Notes under the pieces: model-generated | What the model was told of the DNA's origin: nothing | What the model saw: the letters and a program-made list of their open reading frames with translations, nothing else | Database searches by the model: none | In this document: in pieces, positions 58,680-64,000 of the stretch | Layout of the letters: every line of letters begins with the position of its first letter | Position numbering within the stretch: the stretch's first letter is position 1 | NCBI GenBank assembly: GCA_028023455.1 | Contig: JAQFVV010000157.1 | Span: 2,542,001 to 2,606,000, forward strand | Direction: 5' to 3' | Source: Epiperipatus broadwayi | Lineage: Eukaryota > Onychophora > Udeonychophora > Euonychophora > Peripatidae | Length of the DNA stretch: 64,000 bases | Position numbers and translations under genes: made by a program

Positions 58680-60110
58680 AGTCACAGTTTAAGTGGATGG
58701 TCTACGGAATTAGTAATATGCTTGACAGGATTACTATGGTTTGCACTAGGTGGCACTATGGTATGAAAAGAGCTAGAAGATATGGAGTCAAACTGAAGAT
58801 GTGTGCAAGAGTGGGTGAAGAGATGAGGATTAAATTTAATGAGAAAAATCAAAAGTAATGATGATAAATGCTGAGGAAAAAGAAAAGAAAGAATTTTTAT
58901 TGGGGGATATAAAGTTAAATGTGGTAAATAAGTATAATTATTTGGGAATTGTCTTAAGTAATCAGAGAAATTGCTTGGATGAATGAGAAAAACTGATAAA
59001 TGAAGCAAAAAAGGGGGGGGGGACTGATAAAGATATTAACAGTGTTTTCATATAATAAATATGATGTAGCCAAAATTGCATATAAGGGAGTAGCAGTAGA
59101 ATGGTTAACTTATGGTAATGATGCATTATGTGTCAGTAAAGGAGTGTTAGATTACTTAGAAAAAGTACAGAGAGAAGTAGGAAGATATTCATTAGATGCA
59201 GATGTTTGGATGGCAAAAGAAGCAATTCAAGGAGAAATAGGATAGTCTAGTTTTTATTTGAAAGATGCAAAAAGTAAAATGAAAATATTCAGTAGATTGC
59301 AATTTATGGAAAGTAAAAGAATAACCAAAATAGTATTTAATTGGGTTACAAGTAAAGGACAGGCAGCATGATGGTTGAGAAAGGTAGTATGGTATGCAGA
59401 AGATTTGTATAAAGACTTTATATCAGTATACTTGTACAAAAGAAGGGATGGTTGTGTTAGAAGAATTGTTGAGTGTTATAGTTGCAAAGAATGGGATAGA
59501 AGAATAGATGCATTAATAAACAATAGGGAGTTGAGAGATGGAGAACTAGTATGGAAAGTAAAAAGAGTTTAAATATATATAGAAGTAAACAGAATATTGG
59601 GTTTGAGTTAATTTATGATAATATCAAGGAAAGTAATGATTAAGGCTTGAACAGGATCATTAACAACAAGGATGTGTACACATAAATGGAGGAAGGTGGG
59701 TCATTTAGTCTGCAAATTATGTAAGGAAGTCATGGAAAATATTAGGCATCTGACAATTGAGTGCAAATGCTTACAACAGAAAGGATGCAAATAATGAAGT
59801 TGTGGAAGAATAAATATAAACAAGGTAATTATATAAAAAGTAGGATGTTAGTTTTTATGCTAGATTTGAAAAAAAAAAAGGGGGGGGATTTAGATATAAA
59901 GGCCATAGAGTGTACAAAGATGATGTTGCGGAAATGGGGTAGAGTGGGATAGAGAAAAATATGGGAATACTTAGAATGGGAAATAGAAAGGAAATGCAAG
60001 GTGGCTAACAGGTTTCTCTGGGCATAATAGCTGAGAGATTCCTGACTGAGAAAGGAGACACCATAGTGCATTGCATCGCTACTGGAAAGAGAACAAAAGT
60101 CAATTAATAA
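58680..60110 (+). pseudogene. LINE RT C-terminus with zinc-finger (zf-RVT-like) motif
   Basis: Plus-strand frames in order: YNYLGIVLSNQRNCLDE (about 58930-58985), the 'Y.YLG..L' block after the RT palm. Then GVAVEWLTYGNDALCVSKGV, LEKVQREVGRYSLDA and AKEAIQGEIG (59090-59245), typical of the LINE thumb region. Then KIVFNWVTSKGQ and VRRIVECYSCKEWDRRIDAL. Last, TGSLTTRMCTHKW followed by VCKLCKEVMENIRHLTIEC (about 59650-59765), the zf-RVT CX2C...HX4C finger. Several frame changes and stops break it up. G runs occur at 59010 and 59880. It differs from the RTE-type copies in the window, so it is a third LINE lineage. Confidence 0.75.
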
Positions 60111-60114
60111 AGTA

Positions 60115-60415
60115 TAGGAATATTTTCAAATGAGTTTTAGAAAGTAGAAATAATAAAGCTATTTTTAGGTTGAAAAATACTTTTACAGACTTACATAAAA
60201 TATGATTTGATTATGTAAATATAAAAGAGCATTTGAGCAATAAAATACTTTAGATTATAAATTCAGGAATAAATGGAGGACATATAAGTATTTCTAAAAA
60301 AATGATAATTAAAGTTTTTGTACACAGTTATAAAGAAAATTGTGTTGTATATATAAAGTGATGAAATGGCAAAAAAAAAAAAACCTATAATAACTATATT
60401 GTAATTTGGGTAATC
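60115..60415. other. AT-rich intergenic sequence
   Basis: Nothing recognised apart from a 12-A run near 60371. Confidence 0.5.
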
Positions 60416-60420
60416 ATGTA

Positions 60421-60627
60421 TTTACCTTGCTATGATGTTATGACGGTCAACATTGAGCATGTATTGGACTGTCCTCCAGACAGGCAAAAACATCAGAGCC
60501 CCCTGCCCATTCCAGCACTATGTGCTGACTTTTCTAATTTTCAGTCAAAAAATGAGACACATTGTAAACATAAAATTCAGCGCGCGTAGAAACAATGTTG
60601 ACCGTCATGACGTCATAACAAGGTAAA
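60421..60627. mobile_element. 207-bp TIR element (MITE)
   Basis: 35-bp terminal inverted repeats: TTTACCTTGCTATGATGTTA (60421 on) and the reverse complement ending ATAACAAGGTAAA (60593-60627), with three mismatches. The right TIR includes a perfect TGACGTCA palindrome; in the left it is decayed. The interior is GC-richer than its surroundings (CCCCCTGCCC, CAGCGCGCG). No transposase and no certain TSD. Confidence 0.8.
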
Positions 60628-60629
60628 TT

Positions 60630-61425
60630 GAATTTTATGACAATATATTTTTAATACCATTAAGCAGGAGTAAAGCAGAAAAGAAAGTGCATATATAAAC
60701 ATATATACACACATTTTAATTTACACCTCTTATAGAAATTTTCCACAATCTTTCAAATAGCAATGATAGATGAAAAAAGTAGATTAATAATATTATTATT
60801 ATGTATTGTTTAATTAATTATATACTTATATTTTTAGATAACATATAATATCCATCAAATGATATTTCAAAAGCAGTATAATTTAACTTTAAAAGTCTTT
60901 TGATAAGTAGTAGATCCAAAAAATAAATACTAAATCACCAATAGTAATTTGCCATTCATATGTATATAATTCTTTTCCAATAATTAGTGTTGTCTCATAA
61001 TAAGCTATTTTACATAAAATCACATGACATGAAAAGTGGGAATCAGTTTTGCATTGCTATTGATTGCAATATATATTTTTATTAATGACAGCCAATAAAT
61101 ATAGTCATGATGAGCTTGATGTGGTGGCAATGTCAGATGGTTGTGCTGCATTTTTTCTACTATTTATTATTATACAACTACTATAAAATAAGATTTCAAG
61201 TGATAATTTTATTTCCCCATGAGAATTTTGGTTGTAGTAATGTGTCATATTCTATTCTGCCAGTAGCTTAAAATTCAATCCATTAAGTGTTTGTGACAAA
61301 AAAAACATATCAGTAAAGCAAGATAAAACAAGAGTTCAAAATTACAGTTGTAATTAGTATTCTTTTTTTTTTAACAATAAACAGCTATTTTAGTACAGTG
61401 TCTTTAAATATTCTCCAAACAGTTA
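60630..61425. other. AT-rich intergenic sequence
   Basis: Nothing recognised. Confidence 0.5.
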
Positions 61426-61430
61426 AGAAA

Positions 61431-61526
61431 ATGGTGGTCGAGAGGTCAGCGACAGCTGCTTTACAAGCAGTTATCCCAGGTTAGCAGTTTCACTTCCCGG
61501 CTGATGCTATAACACATGAGAAAAAA
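61431..61526 (+). mobile_element. tRNA-Gly-derived SINE
   Basis: ATGGTGGTCGAGAGGTCAGC (A box), CTGCTTTACAAGCAG (anticodon arm), CACTTCCCGG (T arm, decayed) and TGATGCTATAACACATGAG with an A-tail. It is closest to the 3154 copy. No clear TSD. Confidence 0.75.
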
Positions 61527-61624
61527 TTAATAATAACTCTGATATAATATTATTTTGGAATTGCTAAGAATCTAGGCAGGATGCTGTGTGGAGAAATATT
61601 GTATCTAAGAAATTATATTTGCAG

Positions 61625-62035
61625 CAATATATATAAAAGACATATTTTATGGCTCATCTGTGTAAGATTTTAATTAGATATTCCAACATTTCGACTTGAT
61701 CACACCAATGTGTGATCAGAGAAACTACTGAGATACTAAAAAGATCAAATTGCCATGATGATAAATATAAATTTTCTCATATTTGGAAAAAAATTTGAAA
61801 AACAAATTACTCTGAAGATTCTGAATTTTTTATTTGTTTATTTATTTTTCAATTTGTTCAATTTTATAAACATGTTTTTTCTAGTTGTGGAACTTTAACA
61901 ATATTGTGAACACTGTTTAAATCACCTCTATAATTATTTAGTATCCATTTCCTAATTGAGGGTTTGTGAAACATTGGAATATCTAATTAAAATCTTACAT
62001 GGCTGAACCTGCAAAATATGTCTTATATCTGTAAC
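61625..62035. repeat. Inverted-repeat element with ~75-bp arms
   Basis: The left arm (61625-61690: AGACATATTTTATGGCTCAT, TAAGATTTTAATTAGATATT, CCAACATTT) and the right arm (61967-62035) are inverted copies about 275 bp apart. Next to the left arm is a small palindrome TGATCACAC-CAA-TGTGTGATCA. Reading the minus strand, CTGATCA, a hairpin and GTCGAAATGTTGGAA resemble a decayed hammerhead-like end, as in family A. Confidence 0.65.
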
Positions 62036-62039
62036 CCAT

Positions 62040-62865
62040 GAAAACTTTTGCATGAATATAAATATAATTCTATATTTACATGTCACTAAAGAATAACTAG
62101 ATGTCCATTAGATTATTGAATTTGAATAATTCAACTCCTTGAAATAGTGATACTTTGTGAGATTTCATTATTAATATTATTATTATAAATTCAATTATTA
62201 TTATCATATCGTATTGAATGACTTCAAAGTATCCTATTTAGAAAAAAAAGGAATGTCATAGAAATTAATATCAAAGAAAAATAACACTAAACTATAAATT
62301 TTTTAGTGCAATATTTATTTTATCAATGCTTATATGACATAATGCTTCATTTGATATTTGTGTAAGAAAAAATAATTATTTATCATGAATATCACATATA
62401 GTATATAGAAGCATTTAATCTCTGCTTTAGTAACTATCATAAAATATCCACTTGGAATAATTAAGCTTGAATACCATATATTTTATTTTATATATAAGTA
62501 AAAAGTTAACATACAAAATTTAAACTGTATGAGAACATTTACTTTTTAAAAAGCTTAAAAATTATCATAAAACAGAAAAATTAATTATATTTTTGGGACA
62601 TTTTAAAAATCACGATGATTTATTCTATCATAATGTAAATTCATTAATAGTTTTTTTGGTATTGGGTGTAATGTGACATTAATAAGTAAATTATTAATTT
62701 GTTAATTGTATATAATGTATTGCAATTATTATATGATGTTTGAATAACATGACACCAATCAGTATATTATTAGTTTTATTAATTGTAGATTCATTTCTGG
62801 TATCCATTTGTTTACTTTTTAAGTGAGTTTCAGACTTTTTTTTGCATTCAATATCTGAATTCTCA
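62040..62865. other. AT-rich intergenic sequence
   Basis: Nothing recognised. Confidence 0.5.
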
Positions 62866-62869
62866 AGAT

Positions 62870-64000
62870 GATGTTGAATGAAAATTTATTTTGTACTTAT
62901 TCATCATTTTTCACCATTATAAATCCACTCCAGGTTAAAAGTCTCTTCAAGTTTAGTTCAGTTTCTTCAATCTCTAATCTTTCTTTTCATAACACACTAG
63001 AAAATGTCCTTATTTCATCCATCCATTTTGATCTTCTACAATCTGTTGAGATCCAATTTAAAATTTCAACTGTTCATCTATTATTATCTCTTCTAGCAAT
63101 ATTTCCATCCCAGCTCCATTTCAGTTTCTTAATTTTTTCAATGATGTCAGTGATATCTGATTGTTGTCTCATCCATGTTTTGATCTCTTCTTATTAGTTC
63201 TATCATACCTATCTCCATACTGCATTGACTGGTCTGAAATCTCTGAATTACTTTTCTGTCAAATGTCTATATCCCAAAACTATAAGTCAGAATTGGTAAA
63301 ATTAACAATCTTCCTTTTCAAACATATATGCATATTTCCTTTAAATATTAAATTATTTCTACTAAAAGCATTTTATTCAAGTTTAATTACATGATTAATT
63401 TCATCTATTATAATTATATCAATATGAATAATCTGACCAAAGTATTTGGAATTGTTAATTTTTCCAATTCATGATTATCAATCTTTATTTTTTTCTTCTA
63501 TGAAAATCCATTGAAAATTATTTTAGTGTATATAGTATTCATCTTTAGTCTCTTTTTTTCATCTGATAATTCTTGCCTCATTTCCTTAGCTTTGAAGCAT
63601 TATTTGCAAAAGCAATCACATCATCTCCAAAATGTAGATGATTTAAATAAAATCCATATATTTTTATTCACTTATCTTTCTATTTTAATCAATAAAATAC
63701 TGCTAGTAAAAGTTTTGTAAAAAGATTTGGAGATATAAAATCACCCTATCATAAATTTTTCTCACTGTTAAACTTCTTAGTATCACTATGTAATAGAATC
63801 GGTGCTGTGGCATTTTGATAAACATTCTTCCGAAAATGACAATATCTTGGTCTTTATCTTGATGATTCAATGCTTGATAATTATTATAGAATCAAATGCT
63901 TTTTCATAACATACAAATCCAAAGTATAATGGGAACGCATATTTATTAGTTCTTTCTGCAACTTCTCTCAGTATTTGAACATGATTTACTATGTTAAACA
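62870..64000 (-). pseudogene. RTE-type LINE, third copy, runs off the window end
   Basis: On the minus strand from the window edge down: REVAERTNKYAFPLYFGFVC and YEKAFDSI (about 63890-63960), the 'IE....LPLY.AFVDYEKAFDSV' block. Then LNHLHFGDDVIAFANN at about 63600-63660, the catalytic FADD box read as FGDD. Next MRQELSDEKKRLKMNTIYTK. Then TDIIEKIKKLKWSWDGNIAR and RDNNR.TVEILNWISTDCRR (63030-63150), the C-terminal signature, ending with KWMDEIR. It is the best preserved of the three copies, but stops and frame shifts are still present. Confidence 0.8.

Overview
This is a stretch of very AT-rich (by eye roughly three quarters A+T) eukaryotic DNA, almost certainly from an invertebrate animal. 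It holds no convincing intact host gene. The reasons for an animal call are: tRNA-Gly-derived SINEs, Penelope-like elements (PLEs), RTE-type LINEs of the kind common in invertebrates, a hAT-type MITE, and a Ty3/gypsy-type LTR element. There is no operon, no genuine tRNA gene, no CRISPR array and no bacterial gene structure. The species cannot be named from the sequence alone.

Layout. 0-6 kb: dispersed inverted-repeat elements (families A and D), tRNA-like SINE heads and a tRNA-Gly SINE. 7.76-7.85 kb: one short stretch that looks like a spliced exon. 9-10.4 kb: a 268-bp tandem duplication and a hairpin. 11-11.6 kb: a decayed LINE reverse transcriptase with a YMDD box. 14.5-15.4 kb: a 198-bp tandem repeat with a hammerhead-like core, a small hairpin and a family B repeat. 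16.9-18.0 kb: a Penelope-like RT followed by a family A repeat. 18.5-21.6 kb: a SINE with target-site duplications (TSDs), then a less AT-rich patchwork of inverted repeats. 22.5-29.2 kb: a hairpin retroposon and family B repeats. 34.1-34.6 kb: a 470-bp hAT MITE with a perfect 8-bp TSD, inserted into a family A repeat. 35.4-38.1 kb: hairpins, a PLE GIY-YIG remnant, and a second hairpin retroposon carrying a nested SINE. 39.2-49.4 kb: an old minus-strand LINE split by a younger 7.65-kb LTR retrotransposon. 49.5-57.97 kb: a hairpin, a tRNA-Gly SINE, a second LINE copy, a PLE remnant with very long (TTA)n microsatellites, and a 1.06-kb foldback. 58.7-64 kb: a LINE tail with a zinc-finger motif, two TIR elements, a SINE and a third RTE-type LINE copy running off the window.

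The only long open protein-coding region is a 538-residue Gag-like protein (43634-45250) between two ~2.55-kb LTRs. The element has no pol and is therefore non-autonomous. The two most distinctive signals are: (1) a dispersed repeat family (A) whose copies carry the core of a type I hammerhead ribozyme with a tiny palindromic stem III, including a compensatory change in stem I; and (2) a family of long hairpins that end in an unpaired AT-rich tail and are flanked by 13-14 bp TSDs, which looks like retroposition of hairpin RNA rather than DNA transposition.

All calls come from reading the sequence and from knowledge of the families. No database search was run.
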